Source of the DNA: Micromonospora okii
GTDB lineage: Bacteria; Actinomycetota; Actinomycetes; Mycobacteriales; Micromonosporaceae
Reading direction: 5' to 3'
Length of the DNA: 56,842 nucleotides
Assembly (NCBI RefSeq): GCF_020884795.1
Contig: NZ_BBZF01000033.1
Location: forward strand, 1-56,842
Shown piece after piece: positions 23,881 through 30,458 of the stretch. Both the position numbers and the translations under genes were made by a program. How positions within the stretch are numbered: position 1 is the first letter of the stretch; each line of letters begins with the position of its first letter. The notes under the pieces were generated by a model, which searched no databases, was not told the origin of the DNA, and saw nothing but the letters and a program-made list of their open reading frames with translations.

Positions 23881-23967
23881 CTACGTCAAGTACTGCTTCG
23901 ACTTCTTCTGCTGATCCTTCACCACTGTCACCTTCTTCACCACCATCACATCTTTCAGCTCATGCAT
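23881..23967 (-). CDS. Candidate 28-residue small ORF in low-GC tract
   Basis: A minus-strand ATG at 23967 opens MHELKDVMVVKKVTVVKDQQ followed by KKSKQYLT and a TAG stop. An in-frame TTG four codons upstream could also start it. Codon use is AT-rich and unlike neighbouring genes. No clear Shine-Dalgarno is visible. It is divergent from the GntR-type gene 62 nt away. It matches no peptide family I know; it may be a chance frame in an unusual non-coding tract. Confidence 0.25.
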   Translation of the reverse strand: MHELKDVMVVKKVTVVKDQQKKSKQYLT

Positions 23968-24028
23968 TGCCTGCTTCAAGGGGGCGGATCAATACTGGGT
24001 GGGCCAATCGACTGCAAGGGGCCTCGCT

Positions 24029-24256
24029 GTGCCTATTCCGCCCACCATGGACGAGCTGCTCGACGATCTGCGAAGCAAGATCAAAGATGGGACCTATCCG
24101 CCGGGCAGCCAATTGCCGTCAGGCCGCGCTCTCGCGGACTCCTACGACGTTTCCCACTCGACCATTCAACGAGCGGTTGCCACGCTGCGGGAGCAGGGGG
24201 TGTTGGTCGGTCGGCCCGGTCGCGGGGTCTTCGTCGCGGAGGCTCCCCGCCGCTGA
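24029..24256 (+). CDS. Short GntR-type winged-helix DNA-binding protein
   Basis: A 75-residue protein that is essentially one GntR HTH domain: MDELLDDLRSKIKDGTYPPG, LPSGRALADSYDVSHSTIQR and VATLREQGVLVGRPGRGVF. No effector domain follows, so the protein is either a stand-alone DNA binder or a truncated GntR. The GTG at 24029 has AAGGGG 7 nt upstream; an ATG at 24047 would also keep the whole domain. It is convergent with the methyltransferase gene and downstream of the pyrimidine-rich tract. Confidence 0.75.
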   Translation: MPIPPTMDELLDDLRSKIKDGTYPPGSQLPSGRALADSYDVSHSTIQRAVATLREQGVLVGRPGRGVFVAEAPRR

Positions 24257-24301
24257 CCCGATCGCCTCTGGCGAAGTTCTTGTCGCCACGGTTCATCCAA
24301 A

Positions 24302-25156
24302 TCATGGCCGTCGGACGGCGTGCGCGATCATCGAAAGGGCGGCGGGCTGTAGGGCGTCGTCCCGCCGCCACAGTTCGTCGGGGAGGGCGTCGCGCTGGCC
24401 GACGCTGCGTACGTCGTGGAAACCGCGCGCGGCCAGCAGGTCGCCGACCTCCTGCGGGGTGAGGAAGCTCAGCCAGGGCTCGCCGCGCTCGGCGGTGGTC
24501 GGCCCGACCATGTCGGCGTACATCTGGCCGGCGGCGTCCCGCAGCTCGGCGGGCAGCAGATAGTCCATGACGATCTGCGTGCCGGGTGCGAGCGTGCCGA
24601 GTTCGTCGAGGGTGGTGCCGATGGCGTCGCTCGTGAGATACATGCTGACGCCGAGCCAGCTCGCCAGGGCCGGTCGGGCGAGGTCGAAGCCGCCGGCCGT
24701 CAGAGACGTGACGAGGGGGTCGATCTCGAAGTCGATCGGGACGTAGCTGACCCTGTCGGTGGGTGTCGCGCCGAGCGCCGAGAGGCGTTCCCGCTTGAGG
24801 GACTGGGTGGCGGGGTGGTCGACCTCGAAGACGTGCACCTCGGTGGCGAGCGGGGAGCGGTAGGCGAAGGAGTCGAGGCCAGCACCGAGGATGACGTACT
24901 GGTCCACGCCGGACGCGACGGCTGCGGCGAGGTGTTCCTCCGTGACCTGGGCCCGGATGACGGCCTGCGCCCGCGCGCCGGCCAGCGCGGGGTGCCCGCC
25001 GTGATCGCGCTGATAGGCGAGAAGCTGGTCGCCCAACTCTCCGAGCAGCCTTACGGCGAGGGTGTCGGCGAAGATGTGGGGCGCTCGGTCGACGATCAGG
25101 TGGGCGGCGCGGGCGGCGGCAGAGGCGAGCGCGGCCTGACTGGACTGATTCTTCAC
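24302..25156 (-). CDS. LCMT-family SAM-dependent methyltransferase (TIGR00027-like)
   Basis: A 284-residue protein with the SAM-binding motif VILGAGLDSFAYR, the acidic strand VFEVDHPATQSLKRERL and SWLGVSMYL, characteristic of the leucine carboxyl methyltransferase-like family abundant in actinobacteria. Probable role: O-methylation of a small molecule; substrate unknown. The GTG at 25156 is preferred because a good promoter (25186-25214) overlaps the more upstream TTG at 25186, which therefore cannot be translated from that transcript. It is divergent from the ECF41 sigma factor gene. Confidence 0.82.
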   Translation of the reverse strand: MKNQSSQAALASAAARAAHLIVDRAPHIFADTLAVRLLGELGDQLLAYQRDHGGHPALAGARAQAVIRAQVTEEHLAAAVASGVDQYVILGAGLDSFAYRSPLATEVHVFEVDHPATQSLKRERLSALGATPTDRVSYVPIDFEIDPLVTSLTAGGFDLARPALASWLGVSMYLTSDAIGTTLDELGTLAPGTQIVMDYLLPAELRDAAGQMYADMVGPTTAERGEPWLSFLTPQEVGDLLAARGFHDVRSVGQRDALPDELWRRDDALQPAALSMIAHAVRRP

Positions 25157-25185
25157 CTGAGCGACGGTACATAGACGGCAAACCA

Positions 25186-25214
25186 ACTATATCAGATATA
25201 TGAAAATAATTCAA
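25186..25214 (-). promoter_or_regulatory. Sigma-70-type promoter with overlapping palindrome for the methyltransferase gene
   Basis: On the minus strand, TTGAAT (25209-25214) and TATAGT (25186-25191) are spaced 17 bp. A perfect palindrome TATATC-A-GATATA (25188-25200) covers the spacer and the -10, so a dimeric repressor could block it. The AT-rich segment stands out sharply from the surrounding GC-rich DNA. Confidence 0.7.
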
Positions 25215-25303
25215 GACCCATGTGGTTCGACAGTGAAGTCCGGCCGGACGTGTAAGGGGGCCTCGTGGCGTGACGCCCGCCACGCACGGCTGCCGAGGTC
25301 GGG

Positions 25304-25330
25304 TGTCACATGACGACGCGCCCCGGCATC
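25304..25330 (+). promoter_or_regulatory. Candidate ECF41-type autoregulatory promoter
   Basis: TGTCACA at 25304-25310 is followed 16 bp later by CATC at 25327-25330. The ECF41 promoter consensus is, as I recall, TGTCACA with a CGTC -10 at this spacing, so the sigma factor at 25371 may drive its own gene. The -10 differs by one base. Confidence 0.5.
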
Positions 25331-25370
25331 TGAATGGGTGACGCAACCGCCGGCGAAACAGGAGTCACCG

Positions 25371-26315
25371 ATGACGGAAACGCCGCAAATCGCAGTCGAT
25401 GACCGTGGCCGGGACAGCCGGGAGAGCCGGGACGAGCGCCCGGACCCGGCGACCGAGTCCTTCCTCGCCCATCGCAACCTGTTGTTCACCGTCGCGTACG
25501 AGATGCTCGGCTCCGCGGCCGACGCGGAGGACGTACTCCAGGAGACCTGGCTGCGGTGGGCGGGCGTGGATCTCGGCGTGGTGCGGGACCGGCGCGCCTA
25601 CCTGGTGCGGATCACCACCCGCCAGGCGCTCGCCCGGCTGCGCACGCTCGGCCGCCGCAGGGAGTCCTACATCGGGCCCTGGCTGCCCGAGCCGCTGCTG
25701 ACCACGCCCGACGTGGCCGAGGACGTCGCGCTGGCCGACAGCGTGTCGATGGCCATGCTGCTGGTGCTGGAGACGCTCGCGCCGACCGAACGCGCGGTGT
25801 TCGTGCTGCGCGAGGTGTTCGACCTGGGGTACGACGAGATCGCCGAAGCCGTCGACAAGAGCCCCGCCGCCGTCCGCCAGATCGCCCACCGGGCGCGGGC
25901 GCACGTGGCGGCGCGCCGGCCGCGCCAGGTCGTCTCGGCCGATCAGACCCGGTACGCGCTCGACGCGTTCCAGCGGGCGGCCGAGACCGGCGACATTCAG
26001 GGCCTGCTCGACATCCTCGCCCCGGACGTCGTCCTCCTGGGCGACGGTGGCGGGGTCAGGCAGGCGATCCCGCGCCCGATCGTGGGGGCAGACAAGGTGG
26101 CCCGCCTGCTGGCCGGCGGGTGGGGCAAGGTCGCTGCGGCCTCGCTGCGCCCGGCGTACGTCAACGGCCACCCGGCGCTGGTCCTCCAGCGCGACGGGGA
26201 CCTCGACGCCGTCTTGGCGGTACGCCTCGACGACGGACTGATCAGCGGGCTCTACGCCGTGCGCAACCCGGAGAAGTTGTCGCACATGGAGCGGGAGACT
26301 GCCCTGAGCCGTTGA
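25371..26315 (+). CDS. sigJ: ECF41-group RNA polymerase sigma factor (SigJ-like) with SnoaL-like tail
   Basis: A 314-residue protein. Sigma region 2 (FTVAYEMLGSAADAEDVLQE) and region 4 (ETLAPTERAVFVLREVFDLG, YDEIAEAVDKSPAAVRQ) are followed by a ~110-residue SnoaL-like domain. The WLPEPL linker motif and the DGGG motif (LLGDGGGVRQA) are ECF41 hallmarks; the tail regulates activity in place of an anti-sigma factor. The ATG at 25371 follows AGGAG, and an in-frame GTG at 25338 is less likely. A matching promoter motif lies upstream. The usual carboxymuconolactone-decarboxylase or oxidoreductase partner is not adjacent. Confidence 0.88.
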   Translation: MTETPQIAVDDRGRDSRESRDERPDPATESFLAHRNLLFTVAYEMLGSAADAEDVLQETWLRWAGVDLGVVRDRRAYLVRITTRQALARLRTLGRRRESYIGPWLPEPLLTTPDVAEDVALADSVSMAMLLVLETLAPTERAVFVLREVFDLGYDEIAEAVDKSPAAVRQIAHRARAHVAARRPRQVVSADQTRYALDAFQRAAETGDIQGLLDILAPDVVLLGDGGGVRQAIPRPIVGADKVARLLAGGWGKVAAASLRPAYVNGHPALVLQRDGDLDAVLAVRLDDGLISGLYAVRNPEKLSHMERETALSR

Positions 26316-26377
26316 CCCCGGGCGCGCCTCGGACCCCGCGTCGCTTCGGGGGCCTCCGGGGGCTCCGGCGCCGCCGT

Positions 26378-26488
26378 GTCGGCGACATGGCGGCATCGGA
26401 CGGCTGCGGACCCCGCCATGCTGGCGACGTGGTGTCGATCAAGCGCCAGGGACCCCGCCGTGCCGGCGACGTGGTGTCGATCAAGCGC
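26378..26488. repeat. Short repeats between sigma factor and VOC gene
   Basis: Two 39-bp direct repeats with a 42-bp period (26408-26446 and 26450-26488, two mismatches) begin GGACCCCGCC and end GTGGTGTCGATCAAGCGC. They are preceded by GTCGGCGACATGGCGGCATC (26378-26397), which recurs exactly at 27261-27280 on the other side of the VOC gene. The last repeat includes the VOC stop codon at 26481-26483. Confidence 0.75.
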
Positions 26489-27188
26489 GGACGCGGAACT
26501 CGTTGCCGTCCGGGTCGGCCAGCTCGACCACGCCGCCCGCATCCACCCCGAGGCGGGTGGCCCCGAGAGAGAGCAGCCGGTCGACCTCCGCCGCCTGGTC
26601 GCCGCCGCCGGTCAGGGTGAGGTCGAAGCGCTGCGGGCTCCGTCCCGTCTTCGGGGCCACGGGCGGCCCTCCCCACGCGACCTTGGTGCCGCCCTGCGGG
26701 GACTGGATCGCGGTCTCCCCGTTCTCGTCCCACACCAGCGGCCAGCCCAGCGCCGTGCTCCAGAAGAGGCCGACCTCGCGGGTGCCGTCGCAGGCCAGCT
26801 CGCCGAGCGGGCCGCACCCGGCGAGGAAGTTGTTGCCGGGCTCGATCACGCAGAACTCGTTGCCCTCGGGGTCGGCCAGGACGACGTGCCCCTCCTCGGG
26901 GCGCTGCCCGACATCGAGGTGGCCGCCGCCGAGCCCCAGCGCCGTGGCCACCTTCCGCTGCTGGTCCGCGAGGCTGTCGCTGGTCAGGTGGAGGTGCAGC
27001 CGGCGGTTCGGCCCCAGCGTCTCGGCGTGACCCGGGACGAACCGGAGGCCGACCTGGCCCTCCCCGCCGGGCAGGAGCGCGCCGTCGGCGTCCGCCACGA
27101 CCTCCCGGCCGAGCAGGCCGGCCCAGAACCGGGCCAGGCGTGCCGGGTCGCGCGCATCGAGGGTTACCGCCAGCCGCGCAGAGATCAT
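26481..27188 (-). CDS. VOC family protein with two glyoxalase-like domains
   Basis: A 235-residue protein with two tandem VOC half-domains. The first runs ~1-115 (ARDPARLARFWAGLLG, LADPEGNEFCVIEP) and the second ~125-235 (FWSTALGWPLVWDENGETA, LADPDGNEFRV). This is the layout of actinobacterial glyoxalase_6 proteins of unknown substrate. The ATG at 27188 is preceded by TAGCGT with 6 nt spacing, so it is probably leaderless. Its 3' end runs into a 42-bp-period repeat, so the final codons may come from the repeat. Confidence 0.82.
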   Translation of the reverse strand: MISARLAVTLDARDPARLARFWAGLLGREVVADADGALLPGGEGQVGLRFVPGHAETLGPNRRLHLHLTSDSLADQQRKVATALGLGGGHLDVGQRPEEGHVVLADPEGNEFCVIEPGNNFLAGCGPLGELACDGTREVGLFWSTALGWPLVWDENGETAIQSPQGGTKVAWGGPPVAPKTGRSPQRFDLTLTGGGDQAAEVDRLLSLGATRLGVDAGGVVELADPDGNEFRVRA

Positions 27189-27194
27189 CAGCTC

Positions 27195-27200
27195 ACGCTA
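27195..27200 (-). promoter_or_regulatory. Leaderless -10 of the VOC gene
   Basis: Minus-strand TAGCGT with 6 nt to the ATG at 27188. A TTGTTG hexamer lies 17 bp upstream (27218-27223), making a plausible full promoter. Confidence 0.6.
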
Positions 27201-27260
27201 GACGCGGGCCACCGGGCCAACAAGGCAATTAGCCGGGGCTGGCGTGCCTGGCGTCGCCGG

Positions 27261-27280
27261 GTCGGCGACATGGCGGCATC
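27261..27280. repeat. Second copy of the 20-bp GTCGGCGACATGGCGGCATC repeat
   Basis: Identical to 26378-26397; a partial third copy, GTCGGCGACATGGCG, lies at 27304-27318. The copies bracket the VOC gene. Confidence 0.75.
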
Positions 27281-27314
27281 CGGGGGTCCGGGATACCGCC
27301 TCGTCGGCGACATG

Positions 27315-27420
27315 GCGCGGCCCAGCCGCGACACGGCGCGGCCCAGCCGGGACCGGGCGCGCGACCAGCCGGGGCCGGGCGCGCGACCCAGGTGACCGGG
27401 CGCGGCCCAGGCGGGGGCGG
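27315..27420. repeat. Five-unit 21-bp imperfect tandem repeat
   Basis: Units start at 27315, 27336, 27357, 27379 and 27400 (lengths 21, 21, 22, 21, 21). Each opens GCGCGGCCCAG or GCGCGCGACCCAG and ends in a CCGG/CG-rich stretch. The array stops directly at the XPB stop codon (27422-27424). It could act as a terminator or protein-binding array. Confidence 0.7.
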
Positions 27421-27421
27421 G

Positions 27422-29101
27422 TCAGTCGACAGTGGGTAGCTTCGGGCCGAGGACGTCGTCGGCGTCCACGATCGTGTACGCGTACCCCTGCTCGGCCAGG
27501 AAGCGCTGCCGGTGGGCCGCGTACTCCGTGTCGATCGTGTCCCGGCTCACCACCGTGTAGAAGTGGGCCTGCCTCCCGTCGGCCTTCGGGCGCAGCACCC
27601 GGCCGAGCCGCTGCGCCTCCTCCTGCCGCGACCCGAACGTGCCGCTGACCTGGATCGCCACCGCCGCCTCCGGCAGGTCGATGGAGAAGTTGCCGACCTT
27701 CGAGATGACCAAAGTACGCACCTCGCCCGAGCGGAACGCGTCGAACAGCCGCTCCCGCTCCTTGTTCGTGGTCGACCCCTGCACGATCGGCGCGTCGAGG
27801 TACTCCCCGAGCTGGTGCAACTGGTCGATGTACCCGCCGATGACGAGCACCTGGTCGTCGGGGTGCCGGTCGACCAGCGCCCGGACCACGGGGAGCTTGG
27901 TGCGGGCGGTCGCCGCCATCCGGTAACGCTCCTCGGCCTCCGCCGTCGCGTAGGACATGCGCTCGGCGTCGGTCAGCGTCACCCGTACCTCGGTGCACTC
28001 GGCCGGGGCGATCCAGCCCTGCGACTCGATGTCCTTCCACGGCGCGTCGTACCGCTTGGGGCCGATCAGGCTGAACACGTCGCCCTCCCGGCCGTCCTCG
28101 CGTACCAGCGTGGCCGTGAGGCCGAGCCGGCGGCGGGCCTGGAGGTCCGCCGTGAACCGGAAGATCGGCGCGGGCAGCAGGTGCACCTCGTCGTAGACGA
28201 CCAGGCCCCAGTCGCGCGCCCCGAACAGGTCCAGGTGCGTGAACGCGCCCTTGCGCCGGGAGGTGAGCACCTGGTACGTGGCGATGGTGACCGGCCGGAT
28301 CTCCTTGCGCTCGCCCGAGTACTCGCCGATCTCCTCCTCGGTCAGCGACGTGCGGGCGATCAGCTCCCGCTTCCACTGCCGCCCGGCGACCGTGTTCGTG
28401 ACCAGGATCAGCGTGGTGGCCTTCGCCTCGGCCATGGCCGCCGCCCCGACGAGGGTCTTGCCCGCCCCGCAGGGCAGCACCACCACGCCCGACCCGCCGG
28501 CCCAGAACGCCTCGACGGCCTCCCGCTGGTACGACCGCAGCGTCCAGGGCTTCCCGCCGTCCTTGCCGGCCTCGGCCAGCTCGATCGGGTGCGCCTCGCC
28601 GTCGACGTACCCGGCCAGGTCCTCCGCCGGCCAGCCGAGCTTCAGCAGCGCCTGCTTGAGCCGGCCCCGCTCCGACGGGTGCACCGCGATCGTGTCGTCG
28701 TCGAGCTTCGCGCCGAGCATCCCGGCCAGCTTCTTGCTCTTGGCGACCTCGACCAGGACCACCCGGTCCAGGGCGCGCAGCACCAGGCCGTGCGCCGGGT
28801 CGTTGGCGAGCTGGAGCCGGCCGTACCGGTCCATCGTCTCGGCCACGTCGACCAGCAGCGCGTGCGGCACCGGGTAGCGGCTGTACTTGATCAGCGTGTC
28901 GACCACGCCCTCGGCGTCGTGGCCGGCGGCGCGGGCGTTCCACAGCCCGAGTGGGGTCAGCCGGTACGTGTGCACGTGCTCGGGGGAGCGCTCCAGCTCG
29001 GCGAACGGCGCGATGGCCATCCGGCACGCCCGCGCGTCGGGGTGGTCGATCTCCAGCAGCAGGGTCTTGTCCGACTGCACGATCAGTGGCCCACCGCTCA
29101 C
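27422..29101 (-). CDS. DNA repair helicase XPB
   Basis: A 559-residue SF2 helicase of the bacterial XPB type. The N-terminal domain opens with PLIVQSDKTLLLEIDHPDA. Walker A is VLPCGAGKTLVGAA, DEVH is VVYDEVHLLPA, motif III is LTATLVREDG, and motif VI is RQEEAQRLGRVLRP. It is a 3'-5' helicase, in actinobacteria often encoded near the helicase-associated protein present here at 30459. The GTG at 29101 with GAGGAGAGGACG upstream gives the conserved family N-terminus; an ATG 37 codons upstream does not. Confidence 0.93.
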   Translation of the reverse strand: MSGGPLIVQSDKTLLLEIDHPDARACRMAIAPFAELERSPEHVHTYRLTPLGLWNARAAGHDAEGVVDTLIKYSRYPVPHALLVDVAETMDRYGRLQLANDPAHGLVLRALDRVVLVEVAKSKKLAGMLGAKLDDDTIAVHPSERGRLKQALLKLGWPAEDLAGYVDGEAHPIELAEAGKDGGKPWTLRSYQREAVEAFWAGGSGVVVLPCGAGKTLVGAAAMAEAKATTLILVTNTVAGRQWKRELIARTSLTEEEIGEYSGERKEIRPVTIATYQVLTSRRKGAFTHLDLFGARDWGLVVYDEVHLLPAPIFRFTADLQARRRLGLTATLVREDGREGDVFSLIGPKRYDAPWKDIESQGWIAPAECTEVRVTLTDAERMSYATAEAEERYRMAATARTKLPVVRALVDRHPDDQVLVIGGYIDQLHQLGEYLDAPIVQGSTTNKERERLFDAFRSGEVRTLVISKVGNFSIDLPEAAVAIQVSGTFGSRQEEAQRLGRVLRPKADGRQAHFYTVVSRDTIDTEYAAHRQRFLAEQGYAYTIVDADDVLGPKLPTVD

Positions 29102-29274
29102 GCCGTCGTCCTCTCCTCGGCCGGTCGCCGGCACCCCACGGGAGCTGCTGATCCGCCCCGGGCCGACCATCCAGTCTTGCACGGAAGCGGTTGAGGGCAG
29201 AAAATCGGACACCTAGTGCAACCAGCCCGGTACATCCAGCGTCTAGCTAGGGGACGACCGCCCCGGGAGGTCTC

Positions 29275-30180
29275 ATGAGGCACATAGGGAGCAGAGCCGG
29301 GGTTGTCGCCCTGGCCGTGGTCACGCTGGTCGGGGTCGGTGCGTGCACGCCCGAGCAGCAGGCCGACCGGGGTGGCCGTGGGGGAGGGATCGCCCAGTCC
29401 GGCCCGGTCGGGGAGCGAACGGGGGCGGGCGGCTCGTCCGACTCCGATCGGCGGGCCCGGCCGAAGCTCACCCGCACGAAGTCGAAGCCGAAGCCGAAGC
29501 CCACCCGCGCGAAGGCGAAGCCCGCGCCGAAGCCCACCCCGTCGAAGACGCCCGAGCGGCCGAGGCCGACCCCCGTCGGGCTCGCCGGCTGCCCGCAGGG
29601 CGAGCACCAGCGCGCGGTGGAGACGTACCTGGCCAAGCTGGGCGGGTTCGGGCGGCTGACCGTGGACGGCCGCCAGTCCGCCGCCGACTGCGCCGCGATC
29701 AAGAAGTTCCAGCAGCGGTACGACATCCGCCCGGCCGCCGGGCGCGCCGGCCCCACCACGTACGACGTGGCGAAGCGGCTGGCCACCACCGACACCCGCC
29801 GCTGCAAGGCGGCCTCGTCCGGCACCACCTTCTGCATCGACCTGACCCGGCAGACCACCTGGGCGCTGCGCGGCGGGAAGGTCGTCTGGGGGCCGACGGT
29901 GACCCGGACCGGGATGCCCGGCTACGCCACCCCCGCCGGCACCTACACGATCAACTACCGGAACCTGAAGGAGTGGTCCGACCCGTACGAGGTGTGGTTG
30001 CCGTACTGGCAGCACTTCACCCGGGGGATGGGCTACCACGAGACCACCACCTACCTGCACGAGAAGTCGATCGGCTCGCACGGCTGCGTCAACCTGCTCC
30101 CCGCCGACGCCCGCCGCGCCTGGGAGCTGGGCAAGATCGGCAGCAAGGTGGTCCTCTTCGGTCGCCGGCCCGGCACCTGA
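29275..30180 (+). CDS. L,D-transpeptidase lipoprotein with peptidoglycan-binding domain
   Basis: A 301-residue protein. A lipoprotein signal ends in VGVGAC (lipobox Cys near residue 24). A Lys/Pro-rich spacer (KSKPKPKPTRAKAKP) follows, then a PG_binding_1-like domain and a YkuD catalytic domain with SHGCVNL (nucleophile Cys271). It forms 3-3 cross-links in, or anchors to, peptidoglycan at the membrane surface. It is divergent from XPB and followed 10 nt later by a small membrane protein gene. Confidence 0.9.
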   Translation: MRHIGSRAGVVALAVVTLVGVGACTPEQQADRGGRGGGIAQSGPVGERTGAGGSSDSDRRARPKLTRTKSKPKPKPTRAKAKPAPKPTPSKTPERPRPTPVGLAGCPQGEHQRAVETYLAKLGGFGRLTVDGRQSAADCAAIKKFQQRYDIRPAAGRAGPTTYDVAKRLATTDTRRCKAASSGTTFCIDLTRQTTWALRGGKVVWGPTVTRTGMPGYATPAGTYTINYRNLKEWSDPYEVWLPYWQHFTRGMGYHETTTYLHEKSIGSHGCVNLLPADARRAWELGKIGSKVVLFGRRPGT

Positions 30181-30190
30181 GGCGGCGGCG

Positions 30191-30427
30191 ATGAGCGTCG
30201 ACCACGAGGTGACCGCCGAGGACGACTCCGCGCCCGGCCTCGCGGTCACCACGGCCACGGTGGTCGGCTACGGGGTCGCCGCCGTCGTCCTCGTCGGTTG
30301 GTTCCTCTACGGGTGGCTGGTCCAGCGGCAGGGCTTCGTGGCGTCCGTCGGGGAGGCCGCCGGGGCCGGGTTCGCCCTGCTGCTGGCCGTCGCCGTGGTC
30401 GGGACGGTGCGGCGCAGCCGCCGTTGA
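30191..30427 (+). CDS. Small two-helix membrane protein
   Basis: A 78-residue protein with an acidic N-terminus and two hydrophobic segments (VVGYGVAAVVLVGWFLYGWL and AGFALLLAVAVVGTV), ending in a basic tail RRSRR. It lies 10 nt after the L,D-transpeptidase, so the two are probably co-transcribed. I do not recognise a family. Confidence 0.65.
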   Translation: MSVDHEVTAEDDSAPGLAVTTATVVGYGVAAVVLVGWFLYGWLVQRQGFVASVGEAAGAGFALLLAVAVVGTVRRSRR

Positions 30428-30458
30428 CCGGGGACGGGGGCTCGACCGGGGCGCGTGG

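Larger units (their letters stand above)
23640..24028. other. Intergenic region with hairpin and low-GC pyrimidine-rich tract
   Basis: This stretch holds a perfect hairpin (23677-23716), then G-rich sequence (about 23755-23800). From ~23860 to 23990 it becomes unusually AT- and pyrimidine-rich for this genome (CTTCTTCTGC, TTCACCACTG, CCTTCTTCACC). On the minus strand the tract encodes a 28-residue Lys/Val-rich frame at 23881-23967. No other gene-like content is visible. Confidence 0.55.

Noticed and set aside
25157..25186. A longer start (TTG at 25186) for the LCMT methyltransferase.
   Set aside because: That codon lies in the -10 of a well-formed promoter, so it would precede the transcript start.
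27512..29194. A 560-codon plus-strand frame opposite XPB.
   Set aside because: XPB motifs on the minus strand are unambiguous; the opposite frame is a shadow.
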